DNA of 10,303 nucleotides from Chloroflexota bacterium (lineage in GTDB: Bacteria; Chloroflexota; FW602-bin22; JAMCYS01), in assembly GCA_021847625.1 (NCBI GenBank), contig JAJZQK010000065.1:1-10303 (forward strand). The letters are read 5' to 3'. The position numbers were made by a program, and so were the translations under genes. This document shows, one piece after another, positions 1-7,097 of the stretch; the stretch's first letter is position 1; each line of letters starts with the position of its first letter. The notes under the pieces were generated by a model. The model was not told the origin of the DNA and did not search any database. It was given only the letters and a program-made list of their open reading frames with translations.

Positions 1-2
1 CC

Positions 3-83
3 TGCCCGCGCTGCGGCGGGCCGATCGAACGCCTGGTCATCGGCGGCCGCAGCAGCCACTTCTGCCCGCGCTGTCAGGTCTAG
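3..83 (+). CDS. mutM: Formamidopyrimidine-DNA glycosylase (MutM/Fpg), C-terminal end only
   Basis: Only the last 26 codons and a TAG stop lie in the window; the gene begins upstream of it. The tail has the four-cysteine zinc finger CPRC-16 residues-CPRC, ending in SSHFCPRCQV. That pattern, with the finger at the extreme C-terminus, is the DNA-binding zinc finger of Fpg/MutM, a bifunctional glycosylase/AP lyase that removes oxidised purines such as 8-oxoguanine in base excision repair. The arginine in GGRSSHFCP falls where Fpg has the finger arginine that fills the gap left by the flipped base. The catalytic N-terminal Pro-Glu is outside the window. The related Nei enzyme has the same finger, but the closing RCQ is more typical of MutM. 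It converges on the M16 peptidase gene with 6 bp between the stops. Confidence 0.85.
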   Translation, partial: CPRCGGPIERLVIGGRSSHFCPRCQV

Positions 84-89
84 GATGAC

Positions 90-1358
90 CTAGCGGCCGA
101 AGTGGAGCCTATTCGCCAGACGGTCGCCGTCCTTGATGGGGCCGACGATGGCGAGGCTGAGCCGGTCGTCCCGGAAGCAGCGCGCGGCCGCCCTTTCCAT
201 GTCCTCGCTGCTGAGCGCGTCGATAATCTCGATTACCTCGTCGACGGTCAGCACATGATCCAAGAGGACTTCCTGCGCTCCGATCCATGAGGCGATGCTG
301 CGCGTATCCTCTAGGCGCAACACCATCCGGCCCTTCCAGAATTCCTTGGCCTTGGTGATCTCCTGGGCCGGCGTCGGCTTGCGGAGGCGGTCGAATTCCT
401 CGAGCAAGCCGTCCAGGGTCTGGTCGACGCGAGTCGGGTCGACGCCCGCGTAGGCCACCATCGTCCCCGTGTCCTGGTAATGATTGACATAAGAATGGAC
501 ATCGTAGGCCAGCCCCAGCTGCTCGCGAATCTCCAGAAAGAGCCGCGAGCTCATGCCCTCGCCGAGGATCACGTTCAGGAGGTCCAGGCCGTAGCGGTCC
601 GGGTCGGAGTAGGACAGGCCGCGGATGCCGACGCACATGTGGAGCTGCTCCGTGTCCTTCGGCTGGATGCGCACGCGGGGGCCGACCTGGTCGTCGGGAT
701 AGAGTAGGGGCGGGCCGGCCTTGGGTCCTTGCCAATCGCCCAGTCTTCTCTCGATGTCGGCGACCACGTCCTCGTGTCGTATTGCCCCGGCCAGGCTGAC
801 GACCGTCGCGGAAGGGGAATAGCGGGACGAGAGGTAATGGAGCAGGTTGGTGCGCGACATGGTGCCGACCGAATCCTTCGTGCCGCCCACGTCGCGCCCG
901 AGGGGGTGGTCCCCCCACATTACCTCGTCCAGTATGACGTCCACCCACTCGCGCGGGTCGTCCATCACCATGTTCAGCTCCTCGAGGATGACTCGCCGTT
1001 CCTTCTCGATCTCCGAGGGGTCGAAGCGGGAGTTCCTGAGGATGTCGGCCAGGATGTCGAGAGCGATGTCGAGGTGAGGGCCGGGCACCTTGGCCCAATA
1101 GACGGCCAGTTCCTTGCCTACCTCGGCGTTGATGATGCCACCGACGCCTTCGATGGCCTCCGATATCTGCTGGGAAGTCGGGCGCTGCTGCGTGCCCTTG
1201 AAGAACATGTGCTCGACGAAGTGGGCCGCGCCGGCGACGGGCTTCTCTTCATAGCGGGAGCCGGCGCCGACAAAAATCGAAATGCTGACCGAACGGGCGT
1301 GGGGTATGTCGGCGGTGAGTATGCGCAGACCGTTGGCCAGGGTGGTCTTGGAGTACAA
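90..1358 (-). CDS. M16 family zinc metallopeptidase (insulinase / processing-peptidase-like)
   Basis: A 422-residue protein with the normal length of a single-chain bacterial M16B peptidase. These enzymes act as clamp-shaped dimers or paired subunits that degrade or trim peptides. The inverted zinc motif HFVEH is at residues 46-50 (His46, Glu49, His50), and Glu127 in VILEEL is the third zinc ligand at the expected distance of about 77 residues. The second M16 domain carries the conserved IREQLGLAYDVHS stretch (Arg278, Tyr285), which positions substrate. All catalytic residues are present, so an active subunit is expected. No signal peptide is seen, so it is probably cytoplasmic. The start is TTG, chosen because GGAGG (1365-1369) lies 6 nt upstream of it on this strand. 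It has its own promoter at 1421-1450. Physiological substrate cannot be told from sequence. Confidence 0.93.
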   Translation of the reverse strand: MYSKTTLANGLRILTADIPHARSVSISIFVGAGSRYEEKPVAGAAHFVEHMFFKGTQQRPTSQQISEAIEGVGGIINAEVGKELAVYWAKVPGPHLDIALDILADILRNSRFDPSEIEKERRVILEELNMVMDDPREWVDVILDEVMWGDHPLGRDVGGTKDSVGTMSRTNLLHYLSSRYSPSATVVSLAGAIRHEDVVADIERRLGDWQGPKAGPPLLYPDDQVGPRVRIQPKDTEQLHMCVGIRGLSYSDPDRYGLDLLNVILGEGMSSRLFLEIREQLGLAYDVHSYVNHYQDTGTMVAYAGVDPTRVDQTLDGLLEEFDRLRKPTPAQEITKAKEFWKGRMVLRLEDTRSIASWIGAQEVLLDHVLTVDEVIEIIDALSSEDMERAAARCFRDDRLSLAIVGPIKDGDRLANRLHFGR

Positions 1359-1364
1359 GAGCGG

Positions 1365-1369
1365 CCTCC
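1365..1369 (-). promoter_or_regulatory. Ribosome binding site deciding a TTG start of the M16 peptidase
   Basis: GGAGG on the minus strand, 6 nt upstream of the TTG codon at 1358-1356. There is no ATG or GTG nearby in frame that fits the alignment of the family N-terminus (the KTTLANGLRIL segment), so this site supports TTG initiation. Confidence 0.7.
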
Positions 1370-1381
1370 GTGAGTCGTGAA

Positions 1382-1406
1382 TGAGGCTCCGCCCGGCGGA
1401 GCCTCA
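1382..1406 (-). other. Strong hairpin in the 5' leader of the M16 peptidase mRNA
   Basis: Twelve-base arms (TGAGGCTCCGCC and its exact complement) are separated by a single base. In RNA this gives about a 10-11 bp GC-rich stem with a tight loop. With the promoter at 1421-1450 the transcript should start near 1414, so the hairpin begins a few bases from the mRNA 5' end and ends about 13 nt before the GGAGG ribosome site. It has no U-run on either side, so it is a poor intrinsic terminator. A 5'-end stabilising stem or a translational control element fits better. It could alternatively stop readthrough from the mnh operon. Confidence 0.6.
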
Positions 1407-1420
1407 ACAACCCTTAGTAA

Positions 1421-1450
1421 ATTATATCGTCAGCCAGCAAGCGGTGTCAA
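1421..1450 (-). promoter_or_regulatory. Sigma-70-type promoter for the M16 peptidase gene
   Basis: On the minus strand there is a perfect -35 TTGACA (1450-1445), an 18-nt spacer and a perfect -10 TATAAT (1426-1421). The predicted start is near 1414, giving a leader of about 55 nt before the TTG codon. It sits in the AT-richer gap between mnhG and the peptidase gene, so the peptidase can be transcribed independently of the mnh operon. Confidence 0.85.
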
Positions 1451-1486
1451 TTGAAGGAGAGCCTGGCCTTCCTCGGCAGGGCTTGG

Positions 1487-1849
1487 CTATGCTTCACGAC
1501 GTTCACTCCCCCTCTCGGGCAGGCCACGTCCCGATTCGTCGATAGCCCCAGGTGTCATCATACGTTGGCCGCTGAGATAGGCGGCCCGGCCGATGGCGGT
1601 GGTTGCTACCGGCGTAGTGAGGATCAAGAAGGCCGCGATCAAGACGGCCCGCGAGACAATCAGCGGGTCCTTGGTGACGACGGTGGCGGCGAGCATCGGT
1701 ATGATGCCGAGAACGGCGGCCTTGCTAGCCGCGTGCAATCGCGTATAGAGATCGGGCATGCTGAAGAGGCCGTAGACTGCAATCGTCATGACGATTGCTC
1801 CGCCTATGACGAGCCCGTCCGCGAAAATGGAAAGGAATATGTCGATCAT
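1487..1849 (-). CDS. mnhG: Na+/H+ antiporter subunit MnhG/MrpG
   Basis: A 120-residue membrane protein, the smallest-class G subunit of the multisubunit Mrp cation/proton antiporter. Three hydrophobic segments occupy roughly residues 5-30, 45-60 and 65-90. The family signature MPDLYTRLHAASKA is at 31-44, matching the usual FPDxYTRLHAxTKA, followed by the second conserved block LTTPVATTAIGRAAY at 77-91. The usual histidine in that second block (PVxxHA) is a threonine here. The hydrophilic C-terminus is poorly conserved. ATG start: its first bases overlap the TGA of mnhF by 4 bp, and GGAGG lies 12 nt upstream, so translation is probably coupled. It is the last gene of the mnh operon; no convincing terminator follows it. 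Confidence 0.93.
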   Translation of the reverse strand: MIDIFLSIFADGLVIGGAIVMTIAVYGLFSMPDLYTRLHAASKAAVLGIIPMLAATVVTKDPLIVSRAVLIAAFLILTTPVATTAIGRAAYLSGQRMMTPGAIDESGRGLPERGSERREA

Positions 1850-2115
1850 GAGAACGGATTACCTCCCGTGTAATATCGCGAGGCGGCCAGCGTCGCCACG
1901 AAGGCGAGAAGGGCCAGGATAAGCGCGGCATCCAGGTAGAAGGATGACTCCGTGGCTAAGGAGAACAGCGTCAGGATCGCGATGAGAAGCATGGTTAGCG
2001 TGTCAAGGGTGAGGATGCGAATCGTCGCCGAATTGGCGCGTAGCATCAGTATCACGTTCACGCCGAGAAGAATTGTCATCCAGACCAGAGTTACGCTGGC
2101 AACTGCCTGGGTCAT
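1846..2115 (-). CDS. mnhF: Na+/H+ antiporter subunit MnhF/MrpF
   Basis: An 89-residue protein with three transmembrane segments (roughly 5-25, 35-55, 60-80), the normal size of the F subunit of Mrp antiporters. The family block TIRILTLDTLTMLLIA at 31-46 contains the conserved membrane aspartate (Asp38), and a second acidic residue, Asp62, starts the last helix. A longer open frame reaches upstream to 2325, but that extension runs inside mnhE and is basic and unlike the family. ATG at 2115 is chosen because GGAGG (2122-2126) sits 6 nt upstream and the product then aligns end to end with MnhF. It starts 16 nt after mnhE stops and overlaps mnhG by 4 bp. Confidence 0.93.
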   Translation of the reverse strand: MTQAVASVTLVWMTILLGVNVILMLRANSATIRILTLDTLTMLLIAILTLFSLATESSFYLDAALILALLAFVATLAASRYYTGGNPFS

Positions 2116-2131
2116 TGGGAGCCTCCTCAAG

Positions 2132-2629
2132 TTAGGGAAATACACTTCGCTGATATCGGCGATAGAACTCCTCGTACTCCGCGCGAACGCGGGCGGGGTC
2201 GCCGACTTCGAGTATGTGGAACAGCATGACGCCTCGCTCGGCGTCGACGTCGACCAAGAAAGACCCGGGTGACAACGTCTTGGCCAGGGTAGTCGCGACC
2301 ACACCGTTCGGCGTACGGTCGCCAATCGGTATGGCGACGATGCCTGGCCGCGTTAAGCGCCGGAACCCGAGGACGATGAGGATAACCCGCCAGGTGCCGA
2401 CGGTAACGTCCCAGACTGTTACCGCCGAGAAGGGTACGAAGCCGATCAACCGGCGGGCCAGGTGCCGTAGCGGTAGTACGCGGTTTCCGAACAGAAAGCG
2501 TCGGTAGGCGACGAGCACCACCCCCGCGACGATAGCGCCGATGAGGGCGTCCCAGGGATCATACGTGCCGAGGGTGAGAGTGTAGATCAACGTTAGAAGT
2601 GCCATATAGACTAGAATACGCTCTGTCAC
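2132..2629 (-). CDS. mnhE: Na+/H+ antiporter subunit MnhE/MrpE
   Basis: A 165-residue E subunit of the Mrp antiporter, with hydrophobic N-terminal helices (roughly 5-42), a basic loop, an amphipathic middle (60-90) and a soluble C-terminal domain. The conserved motif TLAKTLSPGSFLVDVD at 114-129 matches the family TLTPGT-VDV core, followed by VMLFHILEV (134-142). The start is GTG at 2629, overlapping the mnhD TGA by 4 bp. GGAGG at 2636-2640 with a 6-nt spacer fixes this start; the open frame continues upstream to 2974, but only as an alternate frame of mnhD. MnhE is needed for stable complex assembly in characterised Mrp systems. Confidence 0.92.
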   Translation of the reverse strand: MTERILVYMALLTLIYTLTLGTYDPWDALIGAIVAGVVLVAYRRFLFGNRVLPLRHLARRLIGFVPFSAVTVWDVTVGTWRVILIVLGFRRLTRPGIVAIPIGDRTPNGVVATTLAKTLSPGSFLVDVDAERGVMLFHILEVGDPARVRAEYEEFYRRYQRSVFP

Positions 2630-3996
2630 CGAGCTCCTCCCCCTAGCACGGCGGCGGCCTGGGTGGTGGCCGCCAGTAGCGGTTCGGGCCACAGGCCCAG
2701 GGCGACGATCAGACTTGCCAGGGCGATAACGGTGATCCGTGCCCCCACTGGGCTCGGTCGTTCCGGTTGGTCGGCGGCCCAGTAGCGCCGCTGGTAAACC
2801 TGGAACATATAGATCAGGGATAGGGCGCCGCCAACGAAGACCAGGGCTAGAACCGCTGCGTTGTCGCCGGCAAAGCCGGTGCGGAAGAGGGCTACCTTGC
2901 CGAAGAAGCCAACGGAGGGCGGAATGCCGGCGACGCTGAAGCCGCCGATTGCGAACGCTGCCCCGACCAGCCACCCACGCACACCGCTGGCAAGGAAGAG
3001 CATGGTCTTGTTGAAGGAATTGGCGACGGTATAGAGGACGGCGGCCGCGTAGCCCACGGGCCCGCCGATGGCAATGGCGATCAGGATGTAACCGGCCTGG
3101 CTAATAGATGAGTAGGCCAGCACCTCGCTGGTAGGGCACCTGGAGATGGCTATGACCTCCCCGTAGACAATGCTGACGCCCCCGATCACCACCAAGGCCC
3201 AGGCCCCCGCCTGCAGGGCGGATGGCAGGAGCTCGCCGCCGAACCGCAGCAGCCCATAGGCTCCGATGTTCGCCAGCGCCCCTGCCAAGATGGCGGCGAC
3301 GACAGGGGTCGCATCGCGATAGACCGGGGGAAGCCAGTAGTGGAACGGAAAGAGACCCAGCTTGATGCCGAAAGCGGCGAAGATGAGCGTGCCGATAAGC
3401 AGCACGGTGGTCGGGGTGACGCTTACTATCCGGGAGGCTATCTGGGCCATCGCCAGCGTGCCCGTGACGTGGTAGAGGGCGGCGACGGCCACGAGGAACA
3501 GCACCGAACCGAGTAGGTTGACGACCACAAAGACGACCGTGACCCTAGTCTGGCGGCGATGCTCGCCGTAGCTGGTGAGGACGAACGAGGCCGTCATCGA
3601 GACCTCGAAGAAGACATAGAAGTTGAAGGCGTCGCCGGTCGCGAACAGCCCGTTCAGCCCGGCGGCAAGGAATAGAACAAGGGCCGGGAAGGGCGGGAGG
3701 AGGACCCCCCGCAGAACCTCGTAGGCCAGGGCGGTCAACAGCACGGCCGTGCTGAGGATGGCAAACACTACCCCGAGCATGTCCAGACGCAGTACGATGC
3801 CCACGCCAGCCGGCCAGTCGCCTGCCGTCATCACGAGAGGCCCGACGGCGGCAATCTGGCCGGCCAACCACAGCAGGATCCCGAGGCTCGCGGCGAGGCC
3901 GGCCACGCCAAGCCAGCCGGCGTAGGCCCTCCTGCCGTCCAGGAACGCCAGTATGACGGCCAGAAACCACAGTATGGCTAGGGGAGCGACCTGCAA
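2626..3996 (-). CDS. mnhD: Na+/H+ antiporter subunit MnhD/MrpD (NuoM/N-like)
   Basis: A 456-residue polytopic subunit related to the proton-pumping subunits of complex I. Conserved family features are present: Glu131 in the TM5 block FYVFFEVSM, Lys212 and His219 in IKLGLFPFHYWLPP, Lys330 in NSFNKTMLFL, and GIPPSVGFFGK at 358-367. Two departures stand out. The block before LAYSSISQAGY (293-303) reads SRCPTSEV, without the usual Lys-Arg. Also, only about ten residues separate LASG from the next helix, where the family normally has 30 or more. Start: TTG at 3996, with AGGAG (4005-4009) 8 nt upstream and 1 nt after the mnhC stop. An upstream ATG at 4068 would add a basic stretch encoded inside mnhC and is rejected. 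It overlaps mnhE by 4 bp. Confidence 0.93.
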   Translation of the reverse strand: MQVAPLAILWFLAVILAFLDGRRAYAGWLGVAGLAASLGILLWLAGQIAAVGPLVMTAGDWPAGVGIVLRLDMLGVVFAILSTAVLLTALAYEVLRGVLLPPFPALVLFLAAGLNGLFATGDAFNFYVFFEVSMTASFVLTSYGEHRRQTRVTVVFVVVNLLGSVLFLVAVAALYHVTGTLAMAQIASRIVSVTPTTVLLIGTLIFAAFGIKLGLFPFHYWLPPVYRDATPVVAAILAGALANIGAYGLLRFGGELLPSALQAGAWALVVIGGVSIVYGEVIAISRCPTSEVLAYSSISQAGYILIAIAIGGPVGYAAAVLYTVANSFNKTMLFLASGVRGWLVGAAFAIGGFSVAGIPPSVGFFGKVALFRTGFAGDNAAVLALVFVGGALSLIYMFQVYQRRYWAADQPERPSPVGARITVIALASLIVALGLWPEPLLAATTQAAAVLGGGAR

Positions 3997-3997
3997 C

Positions 3998-4369
3998 TCA
4001 GCAACTCCTATCGAACTCCGGCTCGGGCTTATCCTCGAACTGCGTGCTCTCGAGGGCCTCAAGATCAATCGACTCGTGCAAGCTGTAGATTCGGTGCAGC
4101 AGGCTGAGGAAAACCCCCACCGCGCCGAAGGTGATCACGATGGCCGTCAGGGTCAGGGCCTGAACGAGCGGATCGCTCACGGGCTGGCCCGCTTCGAGAG
4201 GGTAGAGCGGGGCCTGGCCGCGCGAGAGCCCGGCCGACATGATGAACAGGTTGGCGGCGTTTGAGATCAGGATGATCCCGCCCGTGACGTGGAACAGGTC
4301 GCGTTTGAGCATCAAGAAGACGCCCGCCGCGAACAGAACCGCTACCGCCAACGCCAGTGTGATGATCAT
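3998..4369 (-). CDS. mnhC: Na+/H+ antiporter subunit MnhC/MrpC (NuoK-like)
   Basis: A 123-residue, three-helix membrane protein homologous to NuoK of complex I. Helices are roughly 3-20, 27-47 and 70-92. The strongly conserved block DPLVQALTLTAIVI is at 66-79 and the conserved Asn of the second helix (NAANLF) is at 37-42. The C-terminal extension after residue 95 is hydrophilic and acidic (ESIDLEALES and EDKPEPEFD), and is probably cytoplasmic and variable. ATG start with GGAGG (4377-4381) and a 7-nt spacer. It overlaps the mnhB stop by 4 bp and is followed after 1 nt by the mnhD TTG start. Confidence 0.94.
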   Translation of the reverse strand: MIITLALAVAVLFAAGVFLMLKRDLFHVTGGIILISNAANLFIMSAGLSRGQAPLYPLEAGQPVSDPLVQALTLTAIVITFGAVGVFLSLLHRIYSLHESIDLEALESTQFEDKPEPEFDRSC

Positions 4370-4803
4370 GGCCTATCCTCCCCTATGCGCGCCAGCGCGC
4401 TCATCGCGGCGACGGCGAACCCGAAGACGACAAGAAAGACGCCCACGTCGAAAGCAAGCGCCGTGATGAGTTCGAGCGTCCCCAGATGGGCGGCCTCCGT
4501 GCCGGCGGGTGGTGCCTGCGTCAGGATGGGCTCACCTCTCATCACGGGCACGAAGGCCACAAGCAGGGCAATCAGCAGGCCGACCGGGGCGAGCAACCCG
4601 ACGAACCGCAATGGCAACAGCCGCTCTGTCTCTTGCCGGCCGAATGCCACGTACTGGAGGAGAATGCCGATGGCCGCGATCAGCCCGGCGCTGAAGCCGT
4701 CACCCACCTGGGCGTAACCCTTGGCCAGCACGGCGGCCGCCACGACGAAGATGGGGCCCAGAAGCAACTTGGCTATGACCTTGACCGCCAACGTCTCTAC
4801 CAT
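4366..4803 (-). CDS. mnhB: Na+/H+ antiporter subunit MnhB/MrpB
   Basis: A 145-residue membrane protein with four hydrophobic segments (roughly 10-28, 38-55, 66-88, 112-135). The loop-helix block GYAQVGDGFSAGLIAA at 29-44 matches the family GHxxPGGGFxGG element in a diverged form, and FDVGVFLVV at 118-126 matches the conserved last helix. It works as part of the Mrp cation/proton antiporter membrane complex. ATG at 4803 with GGAGG (4810-4814) and a 6-nt spacer. The gene overlaps mnhA by 7 bp and mnhC by 4 bp, implying translational coupling through the operon. Confidence 0.92.
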   Translation of the reverse strand: MVETLAVKVIAKLLLGPIFVVAAAVLAKGYAQVGDGFSAGLIAAIGILLQYVAFGRQETERLLPLRFVGLLAPVGLLIALLVAFVPVMRGEPILTQAPPAGTEAAHLGTLELITALAFDVGVFLVVFGFAVAAMSALARIGEDRP

Positions 4804-7097
4804 AATCGCCCTCCCCGCAGGAGTGCGACGACGCCGATCAGCGCGATGGCGATCACCGTGATCTCGCCCATTGTGTCGAGTCCCCGGAAATCGGCCAGGA
4901 TGGCGCTGACGATGTCTCGAGCGTGGGCCTCGGGCGCTAGGGCTATCTGCATGGCGGCCACCGTCGTCGGCGCCGGTTGCGACAACGTCGCCCAGGCGAA
5001 CGCCAGCATGAATGCCCCCGACACCGTGGCCAGGAACGCATCACGCCACAGCAAACCGGGCCTCGTGGGGGAAGCCGACGATTCGCGCAGCACCGCCCTC
5101 GGGAAGAGACCTAGCACCCCCAGGAACAGCAGGGTCAGCATCGTTTCCACGAGAACGGCGACCAGCGCCACGTCCGGTGCCGCCAGAAAGGTGAAGACGA
5201 CAGCCAGGCTGTAGCCGACGGCCGACAACATGAGGACGAGGGTCAGCTGGCTGCGGGAGAAGGTTGCGAGGATGGCGGCGACGGCGGAGAGGAGGAGCGC
5301 CAGAATGAGCGGCACATCGCCTGCTTGTACTGTCCCAAACGTGTATGGCGACTGACTGGCCGTCACAACCAAGCTCAGGCCGACCAGTATGGCGGTTGGC
5401 ACCAGGACCGTCCACACCCGTCCGCGAAGATCGCGGATCTCCCATCCGTGAATGTACTCGGACGCAATCCGCAGATCGCTCAACAAGGCTCTGTACCAGT
5501 GCTCGGCCCCCACCTGGGCGCCGAGCGTGGCAAACGCCCTCGCTGGGGCGGCCCACCACCTTTCCGACGCGATCAGCAGGGCCCCGACCGTGTAGGTGGC
5601 GAGCGCCATGAAGTTCTCGGGTCGAGGAGTCAGATGATAGGATAGCTCGATGTAGGAGGGCTGCCCCCAGGCAGCCTCGGCCGCGCTCTCCGCCAGGTCG
5701 GCGAAGGGGCCGACGAAGATGCCGCCCGCGAGGGCGATCAGCCCGAGGCCCAGTACGGGTGCCAGGCGCTTCCACCCGGGCCGGTGTGGCGTCCCGCTTC
5801 CCCGGCCAAGGAAGATGCCTGCCCAGAACCGCCATGTGTAGGCGAAGGTGAGCGATGTTCCGGCTACCATCAGAGCGGATATCGGCCAACCATGTTCGGA
5901 GGTGGCCGCGAACAGCAGCTCGTCCTTGAAGAAGCCGACGGTGAGGGGGATTGCGGCCAGGTCCGCTGCCGCCAGCCCGCTGCCGACGGCCAGCCAGGGC
6001 AGGGACCGGCCTAGGGCGCCCAGGTTGGACAGGCGGTCCTCGCCGGTCACCTGGGTTATGGCCCCGGCGGTAAGGAATAGGGCGCTCTTGGCGAGGGCGT
6101 GGGCCAGAACGTAGAAGGTGCTCCCATTCAGGCCGGCCGCCCCTCCCAGCCCGAGCAGGGCGACCACGTAGCCGTACTGGGCAATGGTGGAATAGGCGAG
6201 GACCTGCTTGAGCACGTCTCGCGTGAGGGCGATGATCCCTCCCACGAAGATCGACAGCAGGCCGATGGCGAGCAGCAGACCGAGGACCACCTCGCTTTGT
6301 AATAGCAACGGGTAGACCCGTTGGAGGACGAAGACACCCGCGGCGACCATCGCCGCCGAGTGCAGGTAGGCCGAGACGGGCGTGGGGGCGGCCATCGCTC
6401 GTGGCAACCAGAAATGGAACGGTACCTGGGCGCTCTTGGCCACGGCAGCGACGACGATCAGAAGCCCCGCGGCGGTGACAACCGGCCCTGGCTGGGCGCG
6501 GGCAAGTAGTGCGGGCAATGAGAAGGTGCCGTACTCCACGTAGAGGAGGACGGCACCGATTAGAAAGAGGATGGACGTAATGCCGGTAACGAGTAGGGCC
6601 GTGGACGCCCCGAACCGCGTCTCCGGGTCGTGCTCGTCGTAGCCGATTAGGAAGTAGGACGTGATCGCCGTCAGGTCCCAGAAGATGAAGAGGACGAGGA
6701 GGTCCAGGGAGAACGCCAGCCCCATCATTGCTCCCATGAACAACAGGAGGAAGGCGTAGAAGCGAACCTGCTCTTTGGTGGGGCGCTCCTGTTCGGCCAG
6801 GTGGTGAGGCAGGTAGCCGTTGGCATAGACGAGCACGGCGAAGCCGATGCCCGTGGCGAGCAGGGCGTAGAGGGCGGCCAGACCGTCAAGGGAGAAGAGG
6901 AGGCTGAGGCCGAGGGAAGGTGCCCAGGCGAAGTCGACCGCACCGCCGCCAACGGCCCAGCCCCAGATAGTGCAGACCAGGGCGACCAGCCCCGCTGCGG
7001 CCGCGCTTGGCGGCACCCAGCTTGGCCGCAGCAGGCCGATGAGCGCCACCAAGGGGGCGGCAAGAAGGCCGACGGCGAGTGGCAAGATGACTGGCAA
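4797..7097 (-). CDS. mnhA: Na+/H+ antiporter subunit MnhA/MrpA (NuoL-like, with C-terminal MbhD/MbhE-type domain)
   Basis: The largest subunit, 766 residues, close to the usual 770-800. Order: N-terminal NuoL-type domain (about 60-120), proton antiporter core (about 125-430), linker, then a C-terminal part with the blocks AAPDVALVAVLVETMLTLLF (639-658) and ILADFRGLDTMGEITVI (733-749) that correspond to fused MbhD/MbhE-like (NuoJ-like) segments. Family ion-path residues visible: Lys221 and His228 in KSAQVPFHFWLP, His246, Lys297 in LKQVLAYST, Lys337 in LAKSALFL and Lys391. TM5 reads IFWDLTAITSYFLIGY with Asp141 where most homologues have Glu. TTG start at 7097 with a GGGAGAAGGAG purine tract just upstream. 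It is the first gene of the operon; no clear leftward promoter is visible before it. Confidence 0.95.
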   Translation of the reverse strand: MPVILPLAVGLLAAPLVALIGLLRPSWVPPSAAAAGLVALVCTIWGWAVGGGAVDFAWAPSLGLSLLFSLDGLAALYALLATGIGFAVLVYANGYLPHHLAEQERPTKEQVRFYAFLLLFMGAMMGLAFSLDLLVLFIFWDLTAITSYFLIGYDEHDPETRFGASTALLVTGITSILFLIGAVLLYVEYGTFSLPALLARAQPGPVVTAAGLLIVVAAVAKSAQVPFHFWLPRAMAAPTPVSAYLHSAAMVAAGVFVLQRVYPLLLQSEVVLGLLLAIGLLSIFVGGIIALTRDVLKQVLAYSTIAQYGYVVALLGLGGAAGLNGSTFYVLAHALAKSALFLTAGAITQVTGEDRLSNLGALGRSLPWLAVGSGLAAADLAAIPLTVGFFKDELLFAATSEHGWPISALMVAGTSLTFAYTWRFWAGIFLGRGSGTPHRPGWKRLAPVLGLGLIALAGGIFVGPFADLAESAAEAAWGQPSYIELSYHLTPRPENFMALATYTVGALLIASERWWAAPARAFATLGAQVGAEHWYRALLSDLRIASEYIHGWEIRDLRGRVWTVLVPTAILVGLSLVVTASQSPYTFGTVQAGDVPLILALLLSAVAAILATFSRSQLTLVLMLSAVGYSLAVVFTFLAAPDVALVAVLVETMLTLLFLGVLGLFPRAVLRESSASPTRPGLLWRDAFLATVSGAFMLAFAWATLSQPAPTTVAAMQIALAPEAHARDIVSAILADFRGLDTMGEITVIAIALIGVVALLRGGRLW

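Noticed and set aside
109..1098. 329-codon leftward frame overlapping the M16 peptidase gene
   Set aside because: It is an alternate frame of the peptidase, extremely rich in Arg, Gly and Pro, with no motif; typical of GC-rich coding DNA.
729..1373. 214-codon rightward frame antisense to the M16 peptidase gene
   Set aside because: It is fully antisense to a gene with intact catalytic motifs, and has no domain or ribosome site.
1461..1482. Possible terminator after mnhG
   Set aside because: The hairpin has a two-base internal mismatch and no U-tract.
5041..5889. 282-codon leftward frame inside mnhA
   Set aside because: It is an Arg/Pro-rich alternate frame within a conserved gene.
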